Assembly (NCBI GenBank): GCA_017303635.1
Contig: JAFLCG010000011.1
Location: 1 to 64,000, forward strand
Source: Anaerolineae bacterium
GTDB taxonomy: Bacteria > Chloroflexota > Anaerolineae > Aggregatilineales > Phototrophicaceae
Reading direction: 5' to 3'
DNA length: 64,000 nt
In this document: positions 43,237 through 51,805 of the stretch, one piece after another
Position numbering within the stretch: the first letter of the stretch is position 1
Layout of the letters: every line of letters starts with the position of its first letter
Made by a program: the position numbers and the translations under genes
The notes under the pieces: model-generated
Told to the model about the DNA's origin: nothing
The model's database searches: none
What the model saw: the letters and a program-made list of their open reading frames with translations, nothing else

Positions 43237-44349
43237 ATGTCTGCGCGATTGATGATTCCCGGCCCAGTCGAATTAGAAACGGTCGTTCTGGAAACGCTGG
43301 CTCAACCTGCTGTGCCGCACTATGGGGCGGGCTGGGTGGCTATCCATAACGAAACCATTGGTCTATTACAGCAGGTCTTCAAGACTCATGGACGCGTCTA
43401 TATGCTGCCGGGTTCAGGAACCCTGGCTGTCGATGCGGCGGTGCATTCTACTTTCTTACCCGGCGAAACGGTCATTGTGGGGAACAATGGCTGGTTTGGC
43501 GAGCGCCTGATCAGCGTGCTGACGGCTAACGGGGTGAGGGTGGTGCCGGTGGTGGTTGACCCACGCCAGCCTTTGGTGGCGGCGGCGTTTGCCGAAGCGC
43601 TCAACGCTCATCCAGAAGCGAGCGGTGTGGCGTTGGTGCATCTGGAAACCTCAACCAGTGTGCTCAATCCGGTCAGGGAGATCGCTGCGCTGGTGCGGAC
43701 GCACTACCCGGATAAGCTCCTAATGATTGATGCAGTGACTGGCCTGGCAGGTGCTGATCTGCTCACCGAGGAATGGGGCATTGACCTGTGTGTTTCGGCC
43801 TCGCAAAAGGCGCTGGGCGCACCCGCGGGCCTGGGGTTGGTGGGGCTTTCCGATCGGGCCTGGGCGAAGATCGAGGCGCGACCAGAGGTGCCACGTAGTT
43901 GGTACCTGGATCTGAAACGCTGGCAGTGGTACGTGGAACATGAGGCCGACTGGCACCCGTTCCCGGTGACGATGCCTACCAGTATCGTACTGGCGCTGCG
44001 GGTCGCTTTACACTCGTTGTTTCAGCAGGGGTTGGAGCGGCGGATGGCCCACTATCGGCAGATGGCAGCACGGCTGCGCGCGGGATTACGGGCACAGGGT
44101 ATGACTCTCTTTGCCGATGAGACAGCGATGGCGAATACGATCACGGCGGCCTATTGCCCGCCGGGGATTACCGCGCCGGAGATCCGCGATTATCTGCTGA
44201 AAGAGTGCAATATTCAGATCACGACCGGCTTTGGGCCGTATAAGCAAGATGTGATTCGCATCGGGCACATGGGCGGCGCGCTCGATCTGGAAGACATTGA
44301 CCATTTGCTGGCGGGCATTGCGGCCTGTTTGGAGCGTATTCCTTCATGA
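43237..44349 (+). CDS. Class V aminotransferase (alanine-glyoxylate/serine-pyruvate type)
   Basis: The 370-residue PLP enzyme starts with the family-typical MIPGPVELE and has the PLP lysine in CVSASQKALGAPAGLG. An Asp (IDAVTGLAGADL) precedes it and a C-terminal Arg region (RIGHMGGALDLEDI) binds the substrate carboxylate. Relatives use glyoxylate or pyruvate as amino acceptor; one branch is ureidoglycine-glyoxylate aminotransferase. An ACGAGGA ribosome site is present. The end overlaps the M20 gene by 4 bases. Confidence 0.9.
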   Translation: MSARLMIPGPVELETVVLETLAQPAVPHYGAGWVAIHNETIGLLQQVFKTHGRVYMLPGSGTLAVDAAVHSTFLPGETVIVGNNGWFGERLISVLTANGVRVVPVVVDPRQPLVAAAFAEALNAHPEASGVALVHLETSTSVLNPVREIAALVRTHYPDKLLMIDAVTGLAGADLLTEEWGIDLCVSASQKALGAPAGLGLVGLSDRAWAKIEARPEVPRSWYLDLKRWQWYVEHEADWHPFPVTMPTSIVLALRVALHSLFQQGLERRMAHYRQMAARLRAGLRAQGMTLFADETAMANTITAAYCPPGITAPEIRDYLLKECNIQITTGFGPYKQDVIRIGHMGGALDLEDIDHLLAGIAACLERIPS

Positions 44350-45491
44350 CGGACATCTCGGTAGCGCGCGTTGTTGAATGGCTGACCCGGCTGGTGCAGA
44401 TCCCCAGCGTGGGGCCGGAGAATGCCGGGCCACGTTCTGGCCCTTCGAGTGAGGCGGCTTTGGCGGCGGCACTCAGCGAGTGGTTCACGCAGTTTGGTGC
44501 CCGGGTCGAACGAGAAGAAGTTTTCCCCGGGCGGCCCAATCTGTATGCTATGTGGCCCAATCCGGACTCGGATCGGTGGCTGGCGGTCGATATTCATACG
44601 GATACCGTCGGCGTGGAGACGATGCAGGGCGATCCCTTTGATGGGCGGGTAGCCGATGGGCGCGTCTACGGGCGCGGCTCGGTGGATACTAAAGCGACGT
44701 TGGCGATTTTGCTGACAATTCTGGAGTCACTCCGGCAGCGGGGGCAACGCCTGAATTTTAACTTGCTCATCAGCGCACCGGTTGCCGAAGAAACCGGCGT
44801 GATCGGTGCGCCGGTGTTCGCCCGTTGGGTGCGGCAGCAGTCCTTCAAACTGGATCAATTGATCGTGGCCGAGCCGACGCTGTGCGCGCCGGTGCATGGG
44901 CACCGGGGTTCAGTGGGCATCATTCTGGAGATTGAAGGGGTGGCGGCGCATTCAGCCCAACCTCAGTTTGGGAAAAACGCGATTGTAGGCGCAGCCAGTG
45001 TGATCCATGCGCTGGATGCCCACCATCAGCAGTTGATTGCGGTGCCGCCTACGCCACTGGGAACGGGTACGGCGACGGTCACGGTCATCAACGGCGGACA
45101 GGCTCATAACATCGTGCCGGATCGCTGTCGCCTGAATGTGGATCGGCGGTTGACGCTGGGCGAAGTGCCTGAAGCGGCGGCACAGGTCATTCATGAACGC
45201 GCACAGGCCGCGACTTCACTGCCGGTCAGTCTGACGATCAAGCATCAGTTCTATCCGTTCTACCAATCCGCCGAGGCAGATCTGGTAGGGCAGTTGGCGG
45301 CATGGTCAGGCCGTGCGCCGGAGGTGGTCGGCTACGGGACGGACGCGGCGTTCTACGACGGCCTGGCGCGGGAATGTGTGGTGTTCGGGCCGGGGTCGAT
45401 TGAGCAGGCGCACCGCGATGTCGAGTGGGTGGAGATCGCGGAGTTAGAGAAGGCGCTGGGCATTTACGGGAAGTGGTTGGGGATCGAGTAG
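44346..45491 (+). CDS. M20 family metallopeptidase/deacylase (ArgE/DapE-like)
   Basis: This 381-residue zinc hydrolase removes acyl or amino acid groups. The metal and catalytic residues are visible: DIHTDTVG (His-Asp), GRGSVDTKATL (bridging Asp), VAEETG (catalytic Glu-Glu), and a late His in SIEQAHRDVEW. A dimerisation lid domain lies in between. Coupled to the aminotransferase by a 4-base overlap, suggesting that an N-acylated or amide intermediate is handled in the same route. Followed by the strong terminator at 45525. Confidence 0.9.
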   Translation: MTDISVARVVEWLTRLVQIPSVGPENAGPRSGPSSEAALAAALSEWFTQFGARVEREEVFPGRPNLYAMWPNPDSDRWLAVDIHTDTVGVETMQGDPFDGRVADGRVYGRGSVDTKATLAILLTILESLRQRGQRLNFNLLISAPVAEETGVIGAPVFARWVRQQSFKLDQLIVAEPTLCAPVHGHRGSVGIILEIEGVAAHSAQPQFGKNAIVGAASVIHALDAHHQQLIAVPPTPLGTGTATVTVINGGQAHNIVPDRCRLNVDRRLTLGEVPEAAAQVIHERAQAATSLPVSLTIKHQFYPFYQSAEADLVGQLAAWSGRAPEVVGYGTDAAFYDGLARECVVFGPGSIEQAHRDVEWVEIAELEKALGIYGKWLGIE

Positions 45492-45524
45492 GAAGTACTC
45501 AGCAACCAGTTATTAGTTCACAGT

Positions 45525-45563
45525 GAAGATGCAGGCTATGAAGGTGGCCTGCATCTTCTTTTT
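45525..45563 (+). terminator. Strong rho-independent terminator of operon 2
   Basis: A perfect 12-bp stem GAAGATGCAGGC/GCCTGCATCTTC encloses a 10-base loop and is followed by five Ts. It lies between the M20 gene and the convergent pyrF. Confidence 0.92.
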
Positions 45564-45565
45564 GG

Positions 45566-46372
45566 TCAAAGTTTGGTGATGATCGACCGGATGTCATCGC
45601 GGAGTTGCTGGGCGGCGATGGCGGGATCATCCGCGTAGATGATCGAGCGCGAGGCATTGATGATGATGCCCTGACGCTCTGGCGTCAGCCCGGCGCGGAC
45701 AGTCGCTTCCAGATCACCCCCTTGTGCGCCGACCCCCGGAATGAGGAAGGGCATATCGCCGACCACCGCCCGCACTCGTTCGATTTCTTTCGGGTAGGTG
45801 GCTCCAACCACCAGCATACAGTTGTGGCGTCCATTCCAGGTGCGGCTGATCTGCTCCCCAATCCATAACCACAGTGGCATGCCCCCGACCGGCATATCCT
45901 GAAACTCACCGGAACCGGGGTTAGACGTGCGGCAGAGCAGGATGCAGCCTTTGTCCCCCCGGCTGAGGAACGGTTCGAGGGCATCTCGTCCCAGGTAGGG
46001 ATTGAGGGTGACGCTGTCAAAGCCCATATGATCGAAGATGGCGCGGGCGTAGGCGGCGCTGGTGCTGCCGATGTCGCCACGCTTGGCATCGCAGATGGTC
46101 AGAATCGACGGGTGATTCGCCCGCAGGTAAGCGATGGTTTGCTCCAACTCCACCCAGCCCGCCGAACCACGCGCTTCGTAAAAAGCGGTATTGATCTTGA
46201 AGGCGGCGGCATAGGGGGCCGTCTGGTCGATAACCCAGCGGTTGAAATCCAACTGCGGCGTGGTCGATGACTGGAAGCGGGCCGGAATCTGGGCCAGGTC
46301 GGTATCCAACCCAACACACACGAAGGAGTTGAGGGCAGCGGCGCGGGCGTAAAATTTGGCAATGACGCTCAT
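45566..46372 (-). CDS. pyrF: Orotidine 5'-phosphate decarboxylase (PyrF, type 2)
   Basis: The 268-residue enzyme converts OMP to UMP, the last step of pyrimidine synthesis. The catalytic motif DAKRGDIGSTSAAYA is intact, and the length and N-terminal FVCVGLDTDLAQIP fit the longer type 2 group found in actinobacteria and Chloroflexi. The start at 46372 overlaps the pyrE stop by 4 bases; a longer in-frame extension to 46855 merely reads pyrE in another frame. Last gene of the pyr operon. Confidence 0.95.
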   Translation of the reverse strand: MSVIAKFYARAAALNSFVCVGLDTDLAQIPARFQSSTTPQLDFNRWVIDQTAPYAAAFKINTAFYEARGSAGWVELEQTIAYLRANHPSILTICDAKRGDIGSTSAAYARAIFDHMGFDSVTLNPYLGRDALEPFLSRGDKGCILLCRTSNPGSGEFQDMPVGGMPLWLWIGEQISRTWNGRHNCMLVVGATYPKEIERVRAVVGDMPFLIPGVGAQGGDLEATVRAGLTPERQGIIINASRSIIYADDPAIAAQQLRDDIRSIITKL

Positions 46373-46998
46373 GGAGTCCATCCGTAGGGGTTCGTGTACC
46401 AGTTCTGAATGACGGCAAGGGTGGAATCGTCCAGCAGGTCCATCGAGTGGGCTTGTTCCAAGACGATGGGGACGCTGGTCAGGGTGTGGAGTGTGACCCG
46501 GGCGGCGGCGAAGGCTTTGACTGCTTCCTGAAAACCATAGCTGATGATGGCGAGCAGGTGGCTGACGAGTGCGCCTTCCGCGCGCAGCGCTTCGACTGCT
46601 GAGAGGCTGCTGCCGCCGGTGGTGACCATATCTTCGACCAGCAGCACCTGTTTGCCGGAAACCGGGCCGCCCTCGACACGGCTCTGGGTGCCGTGTTCTT
46701 TGGCTTCCTTGCGGATGAAGACGGACGGCTTTTGAGTGACATAACCCAGCGCCGCGCTGTGCGGGATGCCGCCGACAGCGACCCCGGCGATGATCTCTGT
46801 CGTGAAGGTTCCAGCATGGACCTGGGCGGCGAAGGCTTCGATGACCGGCTGCCACTGGGCCGGATGATAGGGCAGTCGGCGGTTATCGACATACATGGGC
46901 GAGAGGATGCCGGACTTAAAGCGAATCGGATTGGCTGGGGAGAAACCGACCGCCCCGACCGCCAGCAGCGCCCGGGCAACGGCGATTTGGTTATCCAT
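46369..46998 (-). CDS. pyrE: Orotate phosphoribosyltransferase (PyrE)
   Basis: The 209-residue enzyme joins orotate to PRPP to form OMP. The PRPP-binding motif VLLVEDMVTTGGSSLSAV and the loop Lys-rich region IRKEAKEHGTQ are present. It overlaps pyrD upstream by 8 bases and pyrF downstream by 4 bases, so translation of the operon end is tightly coupled. Confidence 0.95.
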   Translation of the reverse strand: MDNQIAVARALLAVGAVGFSPANPIRFKSGILSPMYVDNRRLPYHPAQWQPVIEAFAAQVHAGTFTTEIIAGVAVGGIPHSAALGYVTQKPSVFIRKEAKEHGTQSRVEGGPVSGKQVLLVEDMVTTGGSSLSAVEALRAEGALVSHLLAIISYGFQEAVKAFAAARVTLHTLTSVPIVLEQAHSMDLLDDSTLAVIQNWYTNPYGWTP

Positions 46999-48157
46999 TC
47001 AGTTCGATCTCCTGTTGAATTAGGGCGGCGGCCAGCGGCCCCCGGTAGATGAGCACTGACCAGTATTGCAGGGCATCAGCCCCGGCATCCAAAAAGGCTT
47101 GCGCGGTTGCCCCATCCAAGACACCACCACAGCCAATGATCTTCACAGCGCAGCCGGATGTGGCACGGGCAGCGGCCAGATGGCGCACTGCCTCCAGCGC
47201 GGGTTGATGGAGCCGTCCACCACCCACACCGGCATTGACACCGGGATTGTCAGGCGTCGGGCGGGGGAGGGTGTTGGTGGCGATGATGGTCTGGACGCCG
47301 ACTTCGGCACAGACTTGCATGAGCGCGGCGTATTGATCGGCGCCAAGTTCCGGGCTGATTTTGATCCAGAGGGGGATGCTTTCGGACGCGCCGTTGCGCG
47401 TCCCTACGAGATGGTTGAGGATGGCACCGCAGAGGTCACGGGCGCGGGCAGCAGTCTGATGCCCGCCGGGGTCGTCTTCGGTATTCGGGCAGCTCAGATT
47501 CAGGGTGAACCAGGCAGGGCTTAGCTTTTGTTCGAGAAAAAAACTGAGGCTGGTGAGGACTTCGTCCAATTCTTGCGCGGGATCGGTGACGCCGGGGCTG
47601 ACCGCGATGTTCAGACCGTAGACAGGAGGAAGATCGGCAGCGTGTCGCGCCAGGAAGGCCGCGGCAGCCTGTGCGCCGGGATTCTTCAGCCCCACGCGAT
47701 TCTGGGTTGAACGTGTGGGTTCATCGCGCCAGATGACGGTGCCAGGGTTGCCGAGCCGGGGCCAGCGAGTGAAGGAACCGAACTCCACCAGCCCGACCAA
47801 CGCCGGTACACTGCGCCAGCCGGGGATGATATTCTCCCCGGAGTCGACGGCGCGGAGGGCGGTGGCTTCATCGTGGAAGCCGCGTCCTTTGACCATACCG
47901 GCGGCGAGGATCAAAACCTCACCCCCCGGCCCCCTCTGCAAGGAGAGAGGGGGAGAGGATTCAGTCTGTTGAACGACCGTGCGCCCGATTTGTTTCAGGA
48001 CGTGAATGGCGAGTGCGTTGCCGTCTAGTTCTGACAGCAAACGCAGCAGGGACTCGTGGGCGGTTTGCGCCGATCCGCGAAAGATCAGCGGACGGGCGAG
48101 TCGCTCATAGAGCTGGCGGTGTGCGGCGAGGAGCAGGTTTCGCAAGGGTGATCTCAT
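46991..48157 (-). CDS. pyrD: Dihydroorotate dehydrogenase (PyrD) with two repeat-derived insertions
   Basis: The flavoenzyme oxidises dihydroorotate to orotate. The N-terminal helix region (LYERLARPLIFRGSAQTAHESLL) is of the membrane-associated class 2, quinone-dependent type. The catalytic motif, however, reads NLSCPNTEDD, with Cys where class 2 enzymes normally have Ser. FMN-site motifs NRVGLKNPGA and IIGCGG are seen. At 388 residues it is longer than usual. Two segments, TESSPPLSLQRGPGG and VGTRNGASES, coincide with palindromic repeats at 47917 and 47384 and are not part of the fold. The frame is intact and the essential motifs are spared. Abuts pyrC (no gap) and overlaps pyrE. Confidence 0.93.
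   Translation of the reverse strand: MRSPLRNLLLAAHRQLYERLARPLIFRGSAQTAHESLLRLLSELDGNALAIHVLKQIGRTVVQQTESSPPLSLQRGPGGEVLILAAGMVKGRGFHDEATALRAVDSGENIIPGWRSVPALVGLVEFGSFTRWPRLGNPGTVIWRDEPTRSTQNRVGLKNPGAQAAAAFLARHAADLPPVYGLNIAVSPGVTDPAQELDEVLTSLSFFLEQKLSPAWFTLNLSCPNTEDDPGGHQTAARARDLCGAILNHLVGTRNGASESIPLWIKISPELGADQYAALMQVCAEVGVQTIIATNTLPRPTPDNPGVNAGVGGGRLHQPALEAVRHLAAARATSGCAVKIIGCGGVLDGATAQAFLDAGADALQYWSVLIYRGPLAAALIQQEIELNG
47384..47403. repeat. GGACGCGC palindrome inside pyrD
   Basis: GGACGCGC (47384-47391) pairs with GCGCGTCC (47396-47403), followed by CTACG. Same type as 4950 and 42338. It is translated in frame as part of the VGTRNGASES insert of PyrD. Confidence 0.75.
47917..47958. repeat. 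CCTCACCCCCC palindromic repeat inside pyrD
   Basis: A stem CCCCCTCT (47930-47937) with AGAGGGGG (47946-47953) is preceded by ACCTCACCCC. A member of the family at 12757, read in frame as TESSPPLSLQRGPGG in PyrD just before the first FMN-binding block. Confidence 0.78.
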
Positions 48158-49225
48158 CTAGTTGAACAGATTATGTCCAAAACCCGGCTGCACCAAGACC
48201 TGTTCGCCATCCCAGACTTTTGTGCCGCGTATCCAGGTTTCCAGCACGCGTCCATGAACGCTCATGCCTTCAAAGGGAGACCAGCCGCAGGCCCCATGCA
48301 GATTGGCACGATCAATGACGTAACTCGCGTCCAGATCAACCAGCGCGTAGGTTTCTGCCGGGGCGGTCAGCCCCCAGATGCGGCGTGGATTGGTCGCTAC
48401 CAGATCAATCACCCGGTCAAGCGTCAGCCGACCCGCTTGGACGGCGGTCAGCATGAGCGGCAGGGTGGTTTCCAGTCCCGGCACACCATAGGGCGGTTTC
48501 GCTGACTGCTTCTCCGCGAGTGTGTGCGGCGCGTGGTCGGACTCGACGATGTCGACCACGCCGGATTGCAGGGCTGCCCAGAGCGCGTCACGGTCGGTGG
48601 CGGTCTTGAGGCCAGGTTTCATGATCCCAAATGCACCCAGCGTGGGTAGGTCGTCTTCGGTCAGATAGAGATGGTGTGGACAAACGCCGATAGTGACGGG
48701 CAGGCCTTCGGCCTTGGCTGCGGTCAGCCAGGCGATCTCCTGGGCGGTGGAGATGTGGAGGAAGTGCGTGTGCTTCCGGTACTCTCGCACTAGCGCCAGA
48801 ATATCCAGCACGGTTTCATCTTCGGCATGGACGGCAATAACCCGGCCTCCGGGCCATGCGGCATAATGCTGGGCACGCTGACCCTGATCCGCAATCAGCA
48901 GGTCGCCGGTGGTGGAGTTGTTGAAGATTTTGAGGCCGCACGTGCCACGGACGTGAGCATATTCAGCGGTGTTATCCGCCTGAGAGGCTCCGAAGTACAC
49001 CCCCCAATCGCAAACGGCGCCCGCGGACAGGGCTGCCAGTTTGCGGTCAAGCGCAGGTCGGTCGGTGGTGGTGGGCGGTGTATTGGGCATATCAAACACA
49101 GCCCAATAGCCTCCAGCGACAGCAGCGGTTGTTTCGCTGGTGAAGGTCGCTTTATGCGCCCAATCGAGGTCACGCAGATGGGTATGCGGATCGACTAGCG
49201 CCGGGATTTTGACGAGTCGCGCCAT
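48158..49225 (-). CDS. pyrC: Dihydroorotase (PyrC)
   Basis: The 355-residue amidohydrolase cyclises carbamoyl-aspartate to dihydroorotate. It opens directly at the metal motif VDPHTHLRD, so the usual N-terminal beta-sandwich strands are nearly absent, shorter than the ~430-residue form. Other site residues: Lys in GLKIFNN, His in LHISTAQE, HH in CPHHLYLT and Asp in ESDHAPHT. It is coupled to pyrB upstream by a one-base overlap and abuts pyrD. The clustered pyr genes support this over other amidohydrolases. Confidence 0.93.
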   Translation of the reverse strand: MARLVKIPALVDPHTHLRDLDWAHKATFTSETTAAVAGGYWAVFDMPNTPPTTTDRPALDRKLAALSAGAVCDWGVYFGASQADNTAEYAHVRGTCGLKIFNNSTTGDLLIADQGQRAQHYAAWPGGRVIAVHAEDETVLDILALVREYRKHTHFLHISTAQEIAWLTAAKAEGLPVTIGVCPHHLYLTEDDLPTLGAFGIMKPGLKTATDRDALWAALQSGVVDIVESDHAPHTLAEKQSAKPPYGVPGLETTLPLMLTAVQAGRLTLDRVIDLVATNPRRIWGLTAPAETYALVDLDASYVIDRANLHGACGWSPFEGMSVHGRVLETWIRGTKVWDGEQVLVQPGFGHNLFN

Positions 49226-50283
49226 CAGACGTAGACACCCCGCAGCACTTTCGCCAGCAGTGCCATGCGGATGAACATGCCGTTTTCCATCTGTTCAAAG
49301 TAGACGGCGCGTGGGTCTTCATCCAGGATGTCGTGGTCGGTGCGGGTGCCCATCTCATGTTTCCGCGGGAGCGGGTGCATCAGGATGGCATCGGATTTGG
49401 CCGCAGCCAGGACTGGCGGAGTCATCACGAATGCATTCTTAATGGCCTCGTAGTCGGCCGGGTTATCGGCAAAGCGCTCTTCCTGTACCCGCGTCCAGTA
49501 GATGACGTCGGTTTCACCCAGCACATCGTGCAGGTTTTCGGTTTCATGGATGTTCAGGCCGCTGGCTTGCAAGGTGGTGATGATCGAGCGCGGCATCTTT
49601 AGGGAAGACGGACTGACGAAGCAGAGGCGGACTCCCGGCGCGTTATAGATCGCCAGTAGTTTGGCGAGCGAGTGAACCGTACGCCCGTGTTTGAGATCGC
49701 CCACCAGGGTGATGGTCAGGTTGTCGAAGCGTTCTTTCTGGTCGTAGATGGTGAACATATCCAGCAGCGCCTGGGTGGGATGTTCACCGATTCCATCACC
49801 GCCACTGATGATGACGGTGGGGTTATCAATCTGCTGGTTGAGTTTGTCGAGGTAGTAGGCGGCTTCATAGGAAGAGCCGATCTCCGGGTGACGCAGGACG
49901 ATCACATCGGCATAACAGCCAGCAGCACGGACGGTATCCGCCAGGTTTTCCCCTTTGTATACAGATGAGAACTGCACCCCGTTGCTGGCAGAGATGACAT
50001 CCCCACCCAGGCGGCGCATGGCGGCCTGAAAGGAGAGGTCGGTGCGGGTGGACGCCTCGAAGAAGAGCGAGGCCATGATCTTGCTGCTGCACAACTCCCG
50101 CAGGCCCCGGTCGGACTGGCGGATGCGCTTGCGGAGGGAACTAGCGGCGTCAAAGAGGGTTTGCAGGTCTTTACGGGCGAATTGATCGACCGAGATAATG
50201 TGCTTGCCGACAAAGTCGCCGTCAATGCGCGGTGGCTTATAGAGGGTCAGGTAAGGGTTGGTCGCTGCAGCTTCTGATGCCAT
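49225..50283 (-). CDS. pyrB: Aspartate carbamoyltransferase catalytic chain (PyrB)
   Basis: The 352-residue enzyme makes carbamoyl-aspartate. The carbamoyl-phosphate motif reads FFEASTRTDLSF (Ala for the usual Pro, Asp for the usual Arg), then SSVYKGENLADT, HPTQALLDMF, GDLKHGRTVHSL and MHPLPRKHE. There is an N-terminal extension of about 25 residues before KHIISVDQF relative to E. coli PyrB. No regulatory chain gene (pyrI) is nearby. Three bases separate it from the GNAT gene upstream. Confidence 0.94.
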   Translation of the reverse strand: MASEAAATNPYLTLYKPPRIDGDFVGKHIISVDQFARKDLQTLFDAASSLRKRIRQSDRGLRELCSSKIMASLFFEASTRTDLSFQAAMRRLGGDVISASNGVQFSSVYKGENLADTVRAAGCYADVIVLRHPEIGSSYEAAYYLDKLNQQIDNPTVIISGGDGIGEHPTQALLDMFTIYDQKERFDNLTITLVGDLKHGRTVHSLAKLLAIYNAPGVRLCFVSPSSLKMPRSIITTLQASGLNIHETENLHDVLGETDVIYWTRVQEERFADNPADYEAIKNAFVMTPPVLAAAKSDAILMHPLPRKHEMGTRTDHDILDEDPRAVYFEQMENGMFIRMALLAKVLRGVYV

Positions 50284-50286
50284 GTT

Positions 50287-50766
50287 TTACTCCGCTGATT
50301 CCAACATGCCGGCGTATACACTGGGAGTCGAGTCCGGGATGACGACAGCCCCGGCGACACGCTCATAAAACTCTATTGGGCCTACACCGCCGATGATGCC
50401 GTAGCCATAACCCTGCCAGCGCATGTCATGCAGGCAGGCCAGCAGCAGGGCGGCACCTGCACCTTTGCCCCGGGCGGCCTCGCTGACGCCGGTGGGACCG
50501 AAGAAGCCCTTGGCGGTGCAGTCGTAGCAACCGAAGCCGATGAGATGGCCGTGTTCGACCGCCAGCCAGCAGGAAATTGGTCGGTTGCTCAGAGCCACTT
50601 CGCACTCGCTGCCCCAGCCTTCGTAGAAATGGTTGCGAACCCACTGGAGGACATGGTGGCGTTCCGGGGCGATGGCGCGGCGAATACTAATCCCTTGCGC
50701 CGACTGCTGGTTGAGGACAGGTTCCAGCGGGGGCAGGGCATAGAGCTTGACGAGCATGTCCGTCAT
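50287..50766 (-). CDS. GNAT-family N-acetyltransferase leading the pyr operon
   Basis: The 159-residue protein has the GNAT fold with the acetyl-CoA loop GVSEAARGKGAGAALLLACL and a LIGFGCYD strand. It lies 3 bp before pyrB and is the first gene of the pyr operon, an unusual leader. The substrate is unknown. The upstream gap (50767-51044) holds the divergent sigma-factor promoter region and a hairpin CAAGCG/CGCTTG (50948-50963). No PyrR attenuator was recognised. Confidence 0.85.
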   Translation of the reverse strand: MTDMLVKLYALPPLEPVLNQQSAQGISIRRAIAPERHHVLQWVRNHFYEGWGSECEVALSNRPISCWLAVEHGHLIGFGCYDCTAKGFFGPTGVSEAARGKGAGAALLLACLHDMRWQGYGYGIIGGVGPIEFYERVAGAVVIPDSTPSVYAGMLESAE

Positions 50767-51044
50767 GATGGGTCCCTGTGTTGTTTGGATTGTGCCTTAA
50801 CATTAACGCGGGGGAGGACGCTTTTCAACGGCGGTCTACTGAACCTGGTGAGCACGATTTGAGTAGGTGTGTTGATAATTCTGCGCAAAGCGCATTTAAT
50901 CTTCTATTCAACCAGTTTCCTATGTCGGCCCGACAGCATTTTGTACGCAAGCGCTCCCGCTTGAGGTAAAATGTTGCGGGGTTTATTGCTTCATGTTCAG
51001 GAGCTTTAGTTTACCCGCATCAGCCGTCAGAGGATATTGGTGTT

Positions 51045-51704
51045 ATGTCGCTGGAAGATCTGCCTCTAGAAGACTTGATTTTGTTGTGCAAGCAGGCTTA
51101 TGCGGATTACATGCGGAAACGCGCTCATAATCAAGCCTGTGTGTATGAATTGCTGCGCCGCGCCCTGGCTGCGAAATCAGATGATGCTCTCCAGGCTGTG
51201 TATGATATTTATATGCCTCAGTTTCGGAGCTGGGTGTTGAAACATCCGTCCTTTCCGTATATCGATGAAACCGCTGAATACTTTGCTTCTGAGGCCTTCA
51301 CTAAATTCTATTTTGCGCTCCGTGGAGAGCGCTTCGCCCACTTTCCGACCGTTGGGCAGATTTTTCAATTTGCCAAAGTGTGTGTGCACAATGCGGTCGC
51401 CCAGTATGCGCGTGACCACGGCAATAACGACGCTCCTTTATCTGATGTGGATTTTCAGGACAATCATGATCCCTGGGCGGAATGGGAGGCCGGTGAACTC
51501 TGGGAACTGATCGAAGATCTCCTTTCGACCGATCGTCAGCGGAAGTTAGCGCGTCTAGTATTTGTTCTAGGCATGAAACCCGCCGAGATTGTGGCGATTT
51601 TCCCTGAAGAATGGGAGAATGAGCGCTCGGTTTCAGTTGCTCTGCACCGGATTCGCAAGATTCTTCGCAATCACCCTGCACTGCGTGATTATCGCCAACG
51701 ATAG
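51045..51704 (+). CDS. ECF-like sigma-70 family factor
   Basis: The 219-residue protein has a region-2-like segment (residues ~45-130, ELLRRALAAKSDDALQAVYD, WVLKHPSF, SEAFTKFYFAL). A region-4-like helix-turn-helix follows (residues ~165-215, LIEDLLSTDRQRKLARLVFVLGMKPAEIVAIFP, then VALHRIRKILRN). It would direct RNA polymerase to the promoter of its own cluster or of a small regulon. It is followed by a double zinc-finger protein, the usual position for an anti-sigma factor, and then by CHAT and subtilisin-like proteases. A -10-like TAAAAT lies at 50967. Confidence 0.82.
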   Translation: MSLEDLPLEDLILLCKQAYADYMRKRAHNQACVYELLRRALAAKSDDALQAVYDIYMPQFRSWVLKHPSFPYIDETAEYFASEAFTKFYFALRGERFAHFPTVGQIFQFAKVCVHNAVAQYARDHGNNDAPLSDVDFQDNHDPWAEWEAGELWELIEDLLSTDRQRKLARLVFVLGMKPAEIVAIFPEEWENERSVSVALHRIRKILRNHPALRDYRQR

Positions 51705-51805
51705 ATTGCGTTAGAACAAAAAAGTGTGATAATTGAAGTTGAACTGCATTCATTGAGGGTAACGGACAAGCATATGTCAGGGCCTTCAAAGGCGCCAGGA
51801 GCATC

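Noticed and set aside
46373..46855. N-terminal extension of the pyrF frame
   Set aside because: The extension reads pyrE in another frame. The PyrF family begins at the ATG overlapping the pyrE stop.
50767..51044. PyrR attenuator before the pyr operon
   Set aside because: No anti-terminator/terminator pair or PyrR-binding loop consensus could be recognised on the minus strand; only a small CAAGCG/CGCTTG hairpin is present.
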